Assembly: GCA_017413085.1 (NCBI GenBank)
Contig: JAFPVC010000061.1
Coordinates: forward strand, 62,001 to 126,000
Source: Prevotella sp.
GTDB lineage: Bacteria; Bacteroidota; Bacteroidia; Bacteroidales; Bacteroidaceae
Reading direction: 5' to 3'
DNA length: 64,000 nucleotides
Shown in pieces: positions 26,674 to 35,518 of this stretch (the stretch's first letter is position 1; each line of letters opens with the position of its first letter). The position numbers were made by a program, and so were the translations under genes. The notes under the pieces were generated by a model, which was not told the DNA's origin, ran no database searches, and worked only from the letters and a program-made list of their open reading frames with translations.

Positions 26674-27300
26674 CATGCCCAGCTGCCAAGAGTTGTATTT
26701 ACTCTTCACAGTACCCAAAGCAGCAGTCTTGGCGGCATTCCATACTGTAGCCTCACCTGTCTTGCCACAGGCTATGTTGTAGTTTGCCTTGAGTTCTACG
26801 TGGCTGAGAATGGTGCAACCCAAACCTACGTTGACAGAGAAGTTGCTTTGCTTCCAACTCCAGTCTGCGGCACTGTTGAATATGCTCTTCTTATCCTTGG
26901 CGAAGTTGAAAGCTACCTGCGGACCAGCGAAGAGGAACACATTAGCCACAGAGCCAAGTCCCCATCCGTAACGCACATTCAATGGTATGGCAAGCTGACG
27001 GGTAATCATGCTTTCCTCTTTGACAGTGCCCTCTATCTCTTCTGTTACCATTGTGCTGCGCTGGTCATAGAGCAGTGACGCATCCATAGAGAGACCGACA
27101 ATAGGCACGGAAAACTTAACCGTAGGACCGAGATAGAAACCTGCGCGATTGTCCTTATTGAGATTATTCACGAAATTTCCGCTCAACTTCATGTTGACGA
27201 GGTTAGCACCTGCACGCACACCAAATTTCACCTGTGCCTGGGCAGAAATGGTCATCAGCAGCGCCGCTGCCACAACCAATGTTGTGTAAAGTCTTTTCAT
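26659..27300 (-). CDS. Outer-membrane beta-barrel protein behind the T9SS genes
   Basis: The 213-residue product starts at MKRLYTTLVVAAALLMTISA; an in-frame upstream ATG at 27363 would overlap porN and spoil the signal peptide. After cleavage near AQA-QV it shows alternating strands of a small OMP_b-brl barrel (VKFGVRAGANLVNMKLSG, AGFYLGPTVKFSVPIVG) and ends in the aromatic motif GMAYYF. It follows porN by 59 bp and may be co-transcribed with it. It is not one of the known core T9SS parts. A 22-bp repeat array lies just beyond its 3' end. Confidence 0.8.
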   Translation of the reverse strand: MKRLYTTLVVAAALLMTISAQAQVKFGVRAGANLVNMKLSGNFVNNLNKDNRAGFYLGPTVKFSVPIVGLSMDASLLYDQRSTMVTEEIEGTVKEESMITRQLAIPLNVRYGWGLGSVANVFLFAGPQVAFNFAKDKKSIFNSAADWSWKQSNFSVNVGLGCTILSHVELKANYNIACGKTGEATVWNAAKTAALGTVKSKYNSWQLGMAYYF

Positions 27301-27359
27301 AATGTTCTTTCGTTTTAAATTAGTTTTGCAGTATTGTAACTTACTTGCTAACACATTTG

Positions 27360-28490
27360 TCAATGTCTCTGTCTGCGCACGCTGACGCGTGAACCACTGG
27401 CAGCTCCGCCAGAGGTAGCTGACGGACGCTGACGCTTGCGGCTTGCCGTGGCAGACTTGTTTTCACTGCCGGATGTTGCCGCCGACACCTCTGCACCGCC
27501 GGCACCCTGTGCACGACGGTTGGCACGCGACTTTCTGGCTTTCGGATGTGATGCCTCGACCTTGGCTATCGAGTCAAGTGAATCTTTGCGAGCCTTGTCG
27601 CCCCAGATGTTTTCCTCAAAAGCCTTCAACTCCCCTTCTATACGTTGCTGTTCCTTTGCCATGGCGGAATCCGTAGGACAGTATTGTGCCAGCGTCTGAC
27701 CGAGCATGTTGTTGGTTTTGTATATCTTGCCACGATACATATTCTTGACAAAGTAGTCGTCCATGCTCATCGTTGCGGCATTGTTGATGTCGCTAGTCAT
27801 GATAGTCTGCTTGGTGAGGAACGGTGCAACGTCGTCGTATTTCACCCAGAAGAGCGGATAGCGCGCAGTGCCGTCGCCGAAGTCATCCTCGCGGAACATT
27901 ATCGGGCAGAGGGCTATTACCTTGGTGTGGAACGTGGCTGAGTTCTGATCGAAATAAGATGATTCCTTGATATAGTATCCCTTAACTTCTCGCGACGGGA
28001 TGTCGGAATTGTCGAGCTTCAGGCGTCCGTCTTTTCGCTCATAGTAGATGTTGTAGTCATCAAGCAGCGACAGAGGCTTGAGCTGGTTGTCAGGCTCAAA
28101 TGACTCATTGCCGTCAATATTATACTTGTATGCCTTCACCTGACCAGACAACACGAGTTTGAAGAGATAGGTGAAGAGGTTCATCTGCGAGCCAACGGGC
28201 TCTACAGGATAGTACATGCCTGAGTTTGCTCCCTGCGTAAGGTCGAGTTCACGGTATATGTCACGACGCCACACCACGTCTTCCTTCATCTGCATTGTAG
28301 CAGGATAGGATATCTGGGCACGCGTTGTAAGCGTGGTGGCACTCTTGCGCGCAGCACCGGCATCCTGTTTTTGCTGGACACGACGCTGAGCGGGCTGTGC
28401 CTGAACCAAATGAAAAGTAAATAGTGAAAAGAGAACAATGCAGATTACCTTCGATGCTGTTCCACTTATTTCTTTTATCTTATTCATCAT
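27360..28490 (-). CDS. porN: T9SS protein GldN/PorN
   Basis: The 376-residue periplasmic protein has a signal peptide (cleaved after VQA). The GldN core follows: VVWRRDIYRELDLTQGANSGMYYPVEP, LFTYLFKLVLSGQVKAYKY and a final conserved region including EENIWGDKARKD. With PorK it forms the large periplasmic ring under the outer membrane. The protein carries a strongly basic, Ser/Ala/Arg-rich tail of about 55 residues after the core (KARKSRANRRAQG to the C-terminus). Gene order and spacing place it last in porP-K-L-M-N. Confidence 0.93.
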   Translation of the reverse strand: MMNKIKEISGTASKVICIVLFSLFTFHLVQAQPAQRRVQQKQDAGAARKSATTLTTRAQISYPATMQMKEDVVWRRDIYRELDLTQGANSGMYYPVEPVGSQMNLFTYLFKLVLSGQVKAYKYNIDGNESFEPDNQLKPLSLLDDYNIYYERKDGRLKLDNSDIPSREVKGYYIKESSYFDQNSATFHTKVIALCPIMFREDDFGDGTARYPLFWVKYDDVAPFLTKQTIMTSDINNAATMSMDDYFVKNMYRGKIYKTNNMLGQTLAQYCPTDSAMAKEQQRIEGELKAFEENIWGDKARKDSLDSIAKVEASHPKARKSRANRRAQGAGGAEVSAATSGSENKSATASRKRQRPSATSGGAASGSRVSVRRQRH

Positions 28491-28518
28491 ACTATATTCT
28501 TTGTTAATTCATCATTTA

Positions 28519-30069
28519 TTACTTAACCACAACCTCCATTCCGCCTGGCAGCGTGCGAGCTATACCGTCAGGGCCTACAGCGTGAACCTGCGTAATGAAG
28601 AAACTCTTTGAGCGAGATAGTTTGCGGAAGAGTTCCATCTGGCGCGGTGAGAAAGAAGCTCCGTTGCTGACTATTGGCACACGGTTACCCATATTGTCGA
28701 AGAACACTGCCACGAAGCTCGTCACCTTAAATTCTATGTCGAGTAGTCCGTCGTCGATGGCGGCACGCAGTGTGGTAACGCCCATAAGGTCTCCCTTAGC
28801 CATATTGCCACCCTTGAAGCGGTTGTCGCCCACCTTGATGTATGGTGTAGGATCAGGCAATTTACGAACATGGAATGTAAACGCACCCATTCTTACTGGT
28901 TTGCCAGTGGCAAGACTTGAGACTGTAATGGTAACGTCTTGTCCTACGGCAGACGGACGAGCGATATAATGACCTGCACCGGTTGGTGTGAACGAGCCGC
29001 CGGTCATTGTTGCAGAAACCTTGTTGAGCGGCACGCCTGGTATGCTGACGGATATCGGGTTGTTGAAACCTGCATACAGTACATTCATAAGGTCTGCCGA
29101 TACTGTTGCCGACGGATCAACGACTGTGTATTTCTGTTCAAAGTCACGACGTAGCACCTGACCACCGCCGTCCTTCATTGTCATATAGCCCGAGAGGGTA
29201 AAGTCGCCGGTCTTGCCGGGCATGAACTCGTAGGTATTGTTACGCAGTTCCACTTTGCGTCCGCCAATATATACCTCCGGCTGCTGCGTAGTATCGATGG
29301 CGGCCATCACTATCTGTGCAGAGAACTTGTCGCCACGTATCACTGTCTTAGCATCAGGAATGACGAATGCGTCAAGTTTGTTCACGCGTATGTCCTTGAT
29401 GTCAATATTGCTGACGAGAGTATGGAGCACCTCACCCTCGGCATAACGCACATCATTTTGCAACTTTGAGAGCAAAGTGACGGCTGCCGCCACTGGCATT
29501 TGCTCAAACATATATTCCTGCCAGTTCTTGCCAAGAGCCTTTGCCTTTGGCGACACTTCGGTTGAAAGATTTCCCTCGATGATTTTACGCAGGCGCTCGT
29601 CCTTAAGCATACCAAGACACTTCGAGCGGTAGTCCTCTATCATCTTCTGAAGCTGCGGTCCCTTGCCACGGCCAGGCGACAGCATCACCTGTGATGCAGC
29701 CTCAAGGTCCTCACGGTTTTCTATGTTGTGTATATCGCCGTCCTTGCCATCAGCTTCTTTTACTATAGCGACCTTCAGTTCCTCAGCAAAGTTGTAGAGT
29801 TCATCGCTCATTTTCTTCACCTGCTGTGCTTTCTCATACCACTCTCGCGTCTTCTGCGGATTGGCCTTCATCTGAGCATCGAAGTCGGCGTATATTCCAA
29901 GGTTCTCCTTCGTGGCATTAAGCGTAGAACGGTCAAGTCCCTCCGACACAATGGAGAAACCATTGAGCACCTCCGTAGAGACGTTCATCGCAAGCATCGC
30001 CATCAACACGACATACATGAGGTTGATCATTTTCTGGCGAGGAGAAACTGGTCTTTTCTTTATTGCCAT
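28519..30069 (-). CDS. porM: T9SS motor protein GldM/PorM
   Basis: The 516-residue protein begins with a cytoplasmic stub and one transmembrane helix (KMINLMYVVLMAMLAMNVS), followed by a long periplasmic region of a helical domain and stacked Ig-like domains. Motifs include NGFSIVSEGLDRSTLNATKEN and VSIPGVPLNKVSATMTGGSF. PorM dimers with a PorL pentamer form the proton-driven rotary motor of T9SS, and the periplasmic part contacts the PorKN ring. The length is normal for the family. Confidence 0.95.
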   Translation of the reverse strand: MAIKKRPVSPRQKMINLMYVVLMAMLAMNVSTEVLNGFSIVSEGLDRSTLNATKENLGIYADFDAQMKANPQKTREWYEKAQQVKKMSDELYNFAEELKVAIVKEADGKDGDIHNIENREDLEAASQVMLSPGRGKGPQLQKMIEDYRSKCLGMLKDERLRKIIEGNLSTEVSPKAKALGKNWQEYMFEQMPVAAAVTLLSKLQNDVRYAEGEVLHTLVSNIDIKDIRVNKLDAFVIPDAKTVIRGDKFSAQIVMAAIDTTQQPEVYIGGRKVELRNNTYEFMPGKTGDFTLSGYMTMKDGGGQVLRRDFEQKYTVVDPSATVSADLMNVLYAGFNNPISVSIPGVPLNKVSATMTGGSFTPTGAGHYIARPSAVGQDVTITVSSLATGKPVRMGAFTFHVRKLPDPTPYIKVGDNRFKGGNMAKGDLMGVTTLRAAIDDGLLDIEFKVTSFVAVFFDNMGNRVPIVSNGASFSPRQMELFRKLSRSKSFFITQVHAVGPDGIARTLPGGMEVVVK

Positions 30070-30076
30070 CTTATTC

Positions 30077-30148
30077 TGGTTGTTTGGTTGTCTGGTTGTT
30101 TGGTTGACAACCTATCTACTAAACGACTAAATTACTAAACGACTAATT
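30077..30148. repeat. Two adjacent octamer microsatellites between porL and porM
   Basis: Four octamers of TGGTTGTY type (30077-30108) and four of TACTAAAC/GACTAAWT type (30117-30148) fill nearly the whole porL-porM gap. The second block includes the porL stop codon. Confidence 0.75.
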
Positions 30149-31282
30149 ACCTAATCCTCTGTTTGTACCAGGCATATTCACTGTCATGGCCTCAATCATA
30201 CGTGTATAGATATTGTTGAGTTCCTGTATCTTCTGTGCCATGATGCGCGTCTGCTCGTTAATGGAGTCTTGGGTGGTAATCTGCTGCGATGCTGACTTGA
30301 GCTGCATCTCGTAAACACGGGCGATACCTGTAAGCGTACGGTTGAGGTTCTCCATTTCCTCACTGTCTGTAGAGAGGCGTGATGTGAGCTGACCAACTTT
30401 CTCAAGCATTTCGTTAAGTTCAGCCAAACGCTCGATGTATGCCTTGGTAACCACCTCCATCTCAGCAGCAGTCTCACGTGACACAGCTGGTGCAGGAGTG
30501 ATAATCTGAGGTGCTGCCGTCTCTGTATTTACTGTCATCTCAACCTTCTCTGTATCAGCGTCTGAAGTATTGGATGTTTCAGAAGACTGCTTGCCACTTA
30601 CGACAGGAGAACCACTGGCAACGACTCCACCTGTATTACCGCCACCGATGATTATAGTACCATTGCTTGGCACACCGCTCACTGCGGCTTGCACATTACC
30701 AGTTACAGGCGTTCCGTCTGCACCGTTGCCACCACCACCAATTACTATAGTGCCACCAGTGGTTCCACCGCTAACGGTTCCGCCACCAATGTTACCGCCA
30801 CCTACATTGCTGCCACCTATAACTACAGGTGCACCATTGCCGTCTGCCGGTTCTGGTGAAGCCGTAGGAATTGCCACGGGTGCAGTATGTTGTTTTCCTT
30901 GTGGTTGAGAATAAGGATGCTGCTGTACAGCCGGGTTCTGCTGCACAGGCTGTGCCGCTGGCTGTACGGCCGGTATACCAAGAGGATTGCCTGCTACGTC
31001 ATCTATGACATTGTCTGCCATGTGGTTGTCAAGTGCCATATCGATGGTTGACTTGTCAAACGGACGGTCAAAGGCTGAGATGAAGAACACAACCACCTCC
31101 GTACCCATACCGAGGAAAAGCATGAGGTTTGCACCCGGCAAGTGGGTCAGTTTAAACAATGTACCGAGAATCACGACTGCGGCACCCCATGAATATGCGT
31201 AGTTAAGGAACGTCTGTCCAGGCACGCTGTCCATCCATTTCTGCAGGAAATAGATAAAGTTTATCTTGCTGTATTTGCTCAT
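30143..31282 (-). CDS. porL: T9SS motor protein GldL/PorL with expanded Gly-rich linker
   Basis: The 379-residue inner-membrane protein has two transmembrane helices (about residues 26-45 and 51-71, GTEVVVFFISAF) with the conserved acidic Glu62 of the proton path. The C-terminal cytoplasmic part from ~260 is predicted coiled coil (AYIERLAELNEMLEKVGQLTSRL). Between them lies a long low-complexity region: Pro/Gln-rich at ~100-140 and Gly-rich at ~149-225 with repeated TIVIGGGGNG-like units. P. gingivalis PorL is about 309 residues, so this linker is an expansion. The motor role follows from the family. Confidence 0.93.
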   Translation of the reverse strand: MSKYSKINFIYFLQKWMDSVPGQTFLNYAYSWGAAVVILGTLFKLTHLPGANLMLFLGMGTEVVVFFISAFDRPFDKSTIDMALDNHMADNVIDDVAGNPLGIPAVQPAAQPVQQNPAVQQHPYSQPQGKQHTAPVAIPTASPEPADGNGAPVVIGGSNVGGGNIGGGTVSGGTTGGTIVIGGGGNGADGTPVTGNVQAAVSGVPSNGTIIIGGGNTGGVVASGSPVVSGKQSSETSNTSDADTEKVEMTVNTETAAPQIITPAPAVSRETAAEMEVVTKAYIERLAELNEMLEKVGQLTSRLSTDSEEMENLNRTLTGIARVYEMQLKSASQQITTQDSINEQTRIMAQKIQELNNIYTRMIEAMTVNMPGTNRGLGN

Positions 31283-31334
31283 TGTCTTTTGTATGTTTAG
31301 TTGTATGGCAGTTTAGATAATTGGTAACGCCAAC

Positions 31335-32822
31335 TTATCTTTTCTTTTTTCCCCTTGCATTCATGCTCGGTGAACTTGCAAGCGAACGCACGCAACGGAA
31401 ACCGATGTATGAACGCGGTTGATTCTGATATTCCCATGAGCGCCATGCTGAGCGTATGTGGCTTTCTGGATCTTTCCACGAGCCACCGCGCACGGACTTC
31501 TTCTTCATCTTATATGGGTCCTCCTTTGCGGCATTGTAAACGAGCTGCGGGTTAAGGTCGTTCATGGCCTCCACACCTGCCTCGGTATATATGGTCGACG
31601 TCCACTCTGCCACGTTGCCTGCCATATCGAACAATCCATTTGAATTAGCAGCATATATGCCTACTTTACTCGTTATAAGATTGCCGTCTTTTGTGTAGTT
31701 GCCACGATCGGGCTTGAAGTTTGCGAAAAAGCATCCGTCACCATTCTTAACGCCTTGGTCCTCCCATGGAAATTCCGTGCCGTCTTTACCGCGTGCTGCA
31801 TACTCCCACTCTGCCTCGGTGGGCAGGCGGTAACGCTGAACGTAGCGTGCCGCGCCTGACAGACCTTTAAGCAGGTAGTCTGTTCGCCATGCGCAGAAAG
31901 CGTTGGCCTGCTCCCATGTAACACCCACCACAGGATAATCATTGTATGTAGGGTTACTGAAGTAGTTGCGCAGGTACATCTCGTTATCACTGTTGGTAAA
32001 ATCGTTTACCCAGCAGGTAGTGTCAGGATAGATATTAACGATATATGTGTTGACGAAATCCCACGCTCCTGACAAAGGACGGTTTATGGTCTCACGGATA
32101 ATGTTGCCCTCATCGTCAATATATGCAGTATCCTTTGATATCATCACTACCTCATCAGGATTGACAGTGATATCGGTGTTGAGGTTACGTTCCTCGGGAT
32201 TAATACGGTTACGACGCAACGCAGCCGTTGTATAGTCATATATCTCATAACGATAGTTGAGCTGACGGTAGTCGAGGAGTTTCTCGCCCGTTACTGGATT
32301 TCTCACATACATGCTCTCTATGGCACGCTGCTCATCCTCGTTAGGCTTACGCGGCAAGGGCTTCTTCCAGTTAATCTGTGGTGTTATCGGGTCGCCGTTC
32401 TTGTCTTCGGTTATCATATATGTCTCGTCGCCGCCGTATGCGGGATCGGCAAGACGCGTACGCAGTATGCTGTCACGAACCCATAAGACGAACTGACGGT
32501 ATTTTGCATTCGTCACCTCTGTCTCATCCATCCAGAATCCATCTACCGACACGTCTTTTTCCGGAGTCATCTTGCCCCACAGCGAGTCATTCTTGCTCTG
32601 CACACCCATGTGGAGGAAACCACGATTCACAAGTGTCATGCCGTAAGGCGTGGGTTCCTGGAATCCACGTCCCATGCCTACGCCAGTGACTTCACCACCG
32701 CGCTGTGATTGCGACAGTTTGCCACCAAAACAACTGGTCAGAATAAGGCAGAGCGACAAAAGCACTCCTGCTCCTACGCCCCTACAGAGAGAGGGAAACA
32801 ATATGCGATTATTCATACTCAT
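31335..32822 (-). CDS. porK: T9SS ring lipoprotein GldK/PorK
   Basis: The 495-residue lipoprotein has a lipobox LTSC with Cys31 after a Leu-rich hydrophobic stretch. A second start three residues downstream is possible. The body is the formylglycine-generating-enzyme/SUMF1-like fold used structurally by GldK: MTLVNRGFLHMG, DETEVTNAKYRQFV, YPVVGVTWEQANAFCAWR, RLPTEAEWEYAARGKDG, FDMAGNVAEWTS, VRGGSWKDPES and GFRCVRS. PorK with PorN makes the outer-membrane-attached ring. It sits 62 bp after porP and 52 bp before porL. Confidence 0.95.
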   Translation of the reverse strand: MSMNNRILFPSLCRGVGAGVLLSLCLILTSCFGGKLSQSQRGGEVTGVGMGRGFQEPTPYGMTLVNRGFLHMGVQSKNDSLWGKMTPEKDVSVDGFWMDETEVTNAKYRQFVLWVRDSILRTRLADPAYGGDETYMITEDKNGDPITPQINWKKPLPRKPNEDEQRAIESMYVRNPVTGEKLLDYRQLNYRYEIYDYTTAALRRNRINPEERNLNTDITVNPDEVVMISKDTAYIDDEGNIIRETINRPLSGAWDFVNTYIVNIYPDTTCWVNDFTNSDNEMYLRNYFSNPTYNDYPVVGVTWEQANAFCAWRTDYLLKGLSGAARYVQRYRLPTEAEWEYAARGKDGTEFPWEDQGVKNGDGCFFANFKPDRGNYTKDGNLITSKVGIYAANSNGLFDMAGNVAEWTSTIYTEAGVEAMNDLNPQLVYNAAKEDPYKMKKKSVRGGSWKDPESHIRSAWRSWEYQNQPRSYIGFRCVRSLASSPSMNARGKKKR

Positions 32823-32884
32823 ATATATCGTTTTATCTATTTCTATCTAATATCAATCATTTAACAACCTTCAGGCAGAGCGTC

Positions 32885-33826
32885 TCACAGGGTTCTCGTC
32901 GTCTGATGACGGTTCTTTCCTTTCTTTCCAAGCTCAATGTCTGTCTGATAACCAACAAAAAGCTCATGTGAACCGTTCTTTATGCTTATGCCATTTGTGT
33001 ACATTTCAAACGAATATCCAACAACTACGCCATGAAGTTTGCCACCTATCAGAAGCGTAGCCGAATTTGTCGGGCTATATCCTATACCGGCATACATCAT
33101 CTGGTCATCATATTCATATATCAGTCGGCCTGTCAAATCACCACGATATGCAGTCAAATCACTTTGGACAAGTGCCGACAATGCAACCTTAAGCAGCGGA
33201 TTAGGCAACTGAAAAGAAACACCACCAGTAGCATAGAGCATAGGACTGACTTTTATAACATTCGATGTGCCAAGTTCTATGCTGGGATTCGTCAAGTGAA
33301 GCGCACTGAGGCCTGCATACCAGTTCTTACGCTGATAAAAAACTCCCAGTCCAATGTCCAATCCGCTACCGTCAATGTCACTCTGCGCAAGCACCTTGTC
33401 ACCTGTATCTATGACTTCAAGCTTCGAGCCACCCCACTTCTCATCGAGCAAGCCAAGAAGAACGCCCCCGGACATCCACCCACCGCCCAACTGCTTACGC
33501 AGTGAATACTGCAGGCTGATACGCTGATGCGTGAACAAACCTATCTGGTCATTCATCAACTGTGCTCCAACACCATGCACCTGCTTAAGGGCTACGAACG
33601 GAATGTCGCCAGCAACGACAAAAGTACGCGGCGCATTTTCAAAGCCGGCAAGATTCATGACATAAGCACCTATGACATTCAACTGATCCTGTTTACCTAC
33701 CGTAGCGGGATTAAACACAGTCTGCATGTCGAAATAGTGAGAGAAATACGGGTCATACTGCGCCAGAGCCTTAGTCGACACCAGTGCAAGCACCGTATTT
33801 AATATGACATATTTATACCTCTTCAC
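32885..33826 (-). CDS. porP: T9SS outer-membrane protein PorP/SprF family
   Basis: The 313-residue barrel has a signal peptide (cleaved after ALA) and the PorP/SprF opening QYDPYFSHYFDMQTVFNPATVGKQDQLNVIGAY. Repeated strands with GVGAQLMNDQIGLFTHQRISLQYSLRKQL and GYSFEMYTNGISIKNGSHELFVGYQTD follow. It is the first gene of the porPKLMN order known from P. gingivalis. I could not see a good TAnnTTTG promoter in front of it, which would fit control by an alternative sigma factor, but that is inference. Confidence 0.92.
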   Translation of the reverse strand: MKRYKYVILNTVLALVSTKALAQYDPYFSHYFDMQTVFNPATVGKQDQLNVIGAYVMNLAGFENAPRTFVVAGDIPFVALKQVHGVGAQLMNDQIGLFTHQRISLQYSLRKQLGGGWMSGGVLLGLLDEKWGGSKLEVIDTGDKVLAQSDIDGSGLDIGLGVFYQRKNWYAGLSALHLTNPSIELGTSNVIKVSPMLYATGGVSFQLPNPLLKVALSALVQSDLTAYRGDLTGRLIYEYDDQMMYAGIGYSPTNSATLLIGGKLHGVVVGYSFEMYTNGISIKNGSHELFVGYQTDIELGKKGKNRHQTTRTL

Positions 33827-33951
33827 CTCTTAATAAACGCAACACCCCTTGGATTTATTTCGATAATAAGAGAAAAATTACACTTTCTATCCTTTATGGC
33901 ACACTATTATGCTCAACACAATACTACCTACACAATTAAAACCGCCCTCAG

Positions 33952-35412
33952 CTACTGTACAATTTGCTTACGGTTCGCATCTATTCTCAGGAATATAAAA
34001 AGCAACAAAGTAAAACCCCACAACGAAGAACCACCATAACTAAAAAATGGTAACGGTATGCCTATGACAGGAGTCAAACCAAGCACCATTCCAATATTTA
34101 TAAACAGATGGAATAAGAAAATACTAATCACGCAATATCCATACACACGACCGAACGTGAATGGTTGGCGCTCTGCCACGACAATCAAACGCAGTATCAA
34201 AAAAAGGAATAATAGCAACACTGTTACAGAGCCTACAAAACCTTCTTCCTCGCCAACAGTACAGAAGATAAAATCTGTTTCCTGTTCCGGAACAAATTTC
34301 AACTTCGTCTGTGTACCATTCAAGAAGCCCTTGCCCAGCAATCCTCCTGAACCAATGGCTATTTCACTCTGATGCACATTGTAACCTGCGCCGGCAAGGT
34401 CATCCTCTAAACCTAACAGCACATTAATACGCACACGTTGGTGTGCCCCAAGTACATTGTCCATCACGTATGATGCAGAAAAGAAGAACAACGCCGAGCC
34501 AATAGCAAACAGCACTATAAACAGATACTCCCTTAGACGGTTATATGTCCACAGCCAAAGTAGATATCCAATAGTAATAACTAACAAAGAAACCTGCACC
34601 CAGATTATATCAAAAGGAATTACGAACTGTGAGAAGAGCAATGCAAGAAGAGTTATTCCCACAGAATACAGAAATATATACTTTGCTTCTTTTTCAGCCT
34701 TACAATATACCAACACGAGTATTGAAGTCAATATCTGAATCAGGAGCAAAACGACAAAAGGTCCTACGTGCGTCGGGGTTTCCCAAACAAGCGGTTCTGC
34801 GAAACGTATACCAACCACGAAATAAACCACCATTGCTATACCTGTAAAAAGGAAACTACCCGTCATGCCCTCACGGTACAGCATAAGGAAAAAAGCAGAG
34901 TAGACCAATGCAGAACCCGTTTCCTTCTGCATCACAATTAGGAGCATTGGCGTAACAATCATTACAATTACTTTCGCCAAATCCCGCCAATGCTCAATAC
35001 TGAATTTATGTCCTGACATTAGTTTTGCAACAGCTAACGCAGTTGCAAACTTAGCAAACTCCGCAGGCTGCAAGCGTAAAGGTCCCATTACAATCCAAGA
35101 TCGGGAGCCCTTTATCTCATGCGGATTAAATATTGTAAGAAACAAGAGCACCAGAAGAACTGCATAAATGGCAAAAGCAAACGTTTCATACATCCGCTCG
35201 TCAATGAGCAGCAGACACGTAGCAAGAACTATACTGGTTCCTATCCAGACAATCTGCATACCAGAACGCGTGGACAAATCAAACAAATCGGTATCGCCAC
35301 CATACGAATAAGTAGCTCCACAAACGCTAATCCATCCAAACGCAAGCAAGCAAAGATATATACATATCGTAACCCAATCTATAGACCTGAGTACTGAATT
35401 CTGCTGTTTCAT
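33952..35412 (-). CDS. rodA: Peptidoglycan glycosyltransferase RodA
   Basis: The 486-residue SEDS-family polytopic protein has about ten transmembrane helices. Conserved stretches include GSRSWIVMGPLRLQPAEFAKFATALAVAK, QKETGSALVYSAFFLMLYREGM, SEIAIGSGGLLGKGFLNGTQTKL, FVPEQETDFIFCTVGEEEGFVGS and GIPLPFFSYGGSSLWGF. RodA polymerises glycan strands with a class B PBP in the elongasome. No PBP2 or mre gene is adjacent in this window, unlike the common mre-mrdA-rodA order. A terminator separates it from the TPR gene upstream. Confidence 0.93.
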   Translation of the reverse strand: MKQQNSVLRSIDWVTICIYLCLLAFGWISVCGATYSYGGDTDLFDLSTRSGMQIVWIGTSIVLATCLLLIDERMYETFAFAIYAVLLVLLFLTIFNPHEIKGSRSWIVMGPLRLQPAEFAKFATALAVAKLMSGHKFSIEHWRDLAKVIVMIVTPMLLIVMQKETGSALVYSAFFLMLYREGMTGSFLFTGIAMVVYFVVGIRFAEPLVWETPTHVGPFVVLLLIQILTSILVLVYCKAEKEAKYIFLYSVGITLLALLFSQFVIPFDIIWVQVSLLVITIGYLLWLWTYNRLREYLFIVLFAIGSALFFFSASYVMDNVLGAHQRVRINVLLGLEDDLAGAGYNVHQSEIAIGSGGLLGKGFLNGTQTKLKFVPEQETDFIFCTVGEEEGFVGSVTVLLLFLFLILRLIVVAERQPFTFGRVYGYCVISIFLFHLFINIGMVLGLTPVIGIPLPFFSYGGSSLWGFTLLLFIFLRIDANRKQIVQ

Positions 35413-35416
35413 CTAT

Positions 35417-35467
35417 CAAAAAAAGAAACTCAGCGAAGCATTTTGTCTGAAAACACTTTACTGAGTT
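35417..35467 (-). terminator. Terminator of the six-gene envelope operon
   Basis: On the minus strand AACTCAG pairs with CTGAGTT. An inner GTGTTTT/AAAATGC pairing allows two G-U pairs, and TCTTTTTTTG follows. It lies about 50 bp downstream of the TPR gene stop. Confidence 0.8.
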
Positions 35468-35518
35468 CCTTGCTATTCATTATAATTACGTAAGTATATA
35501 TAAAACGTAACAGTCACA

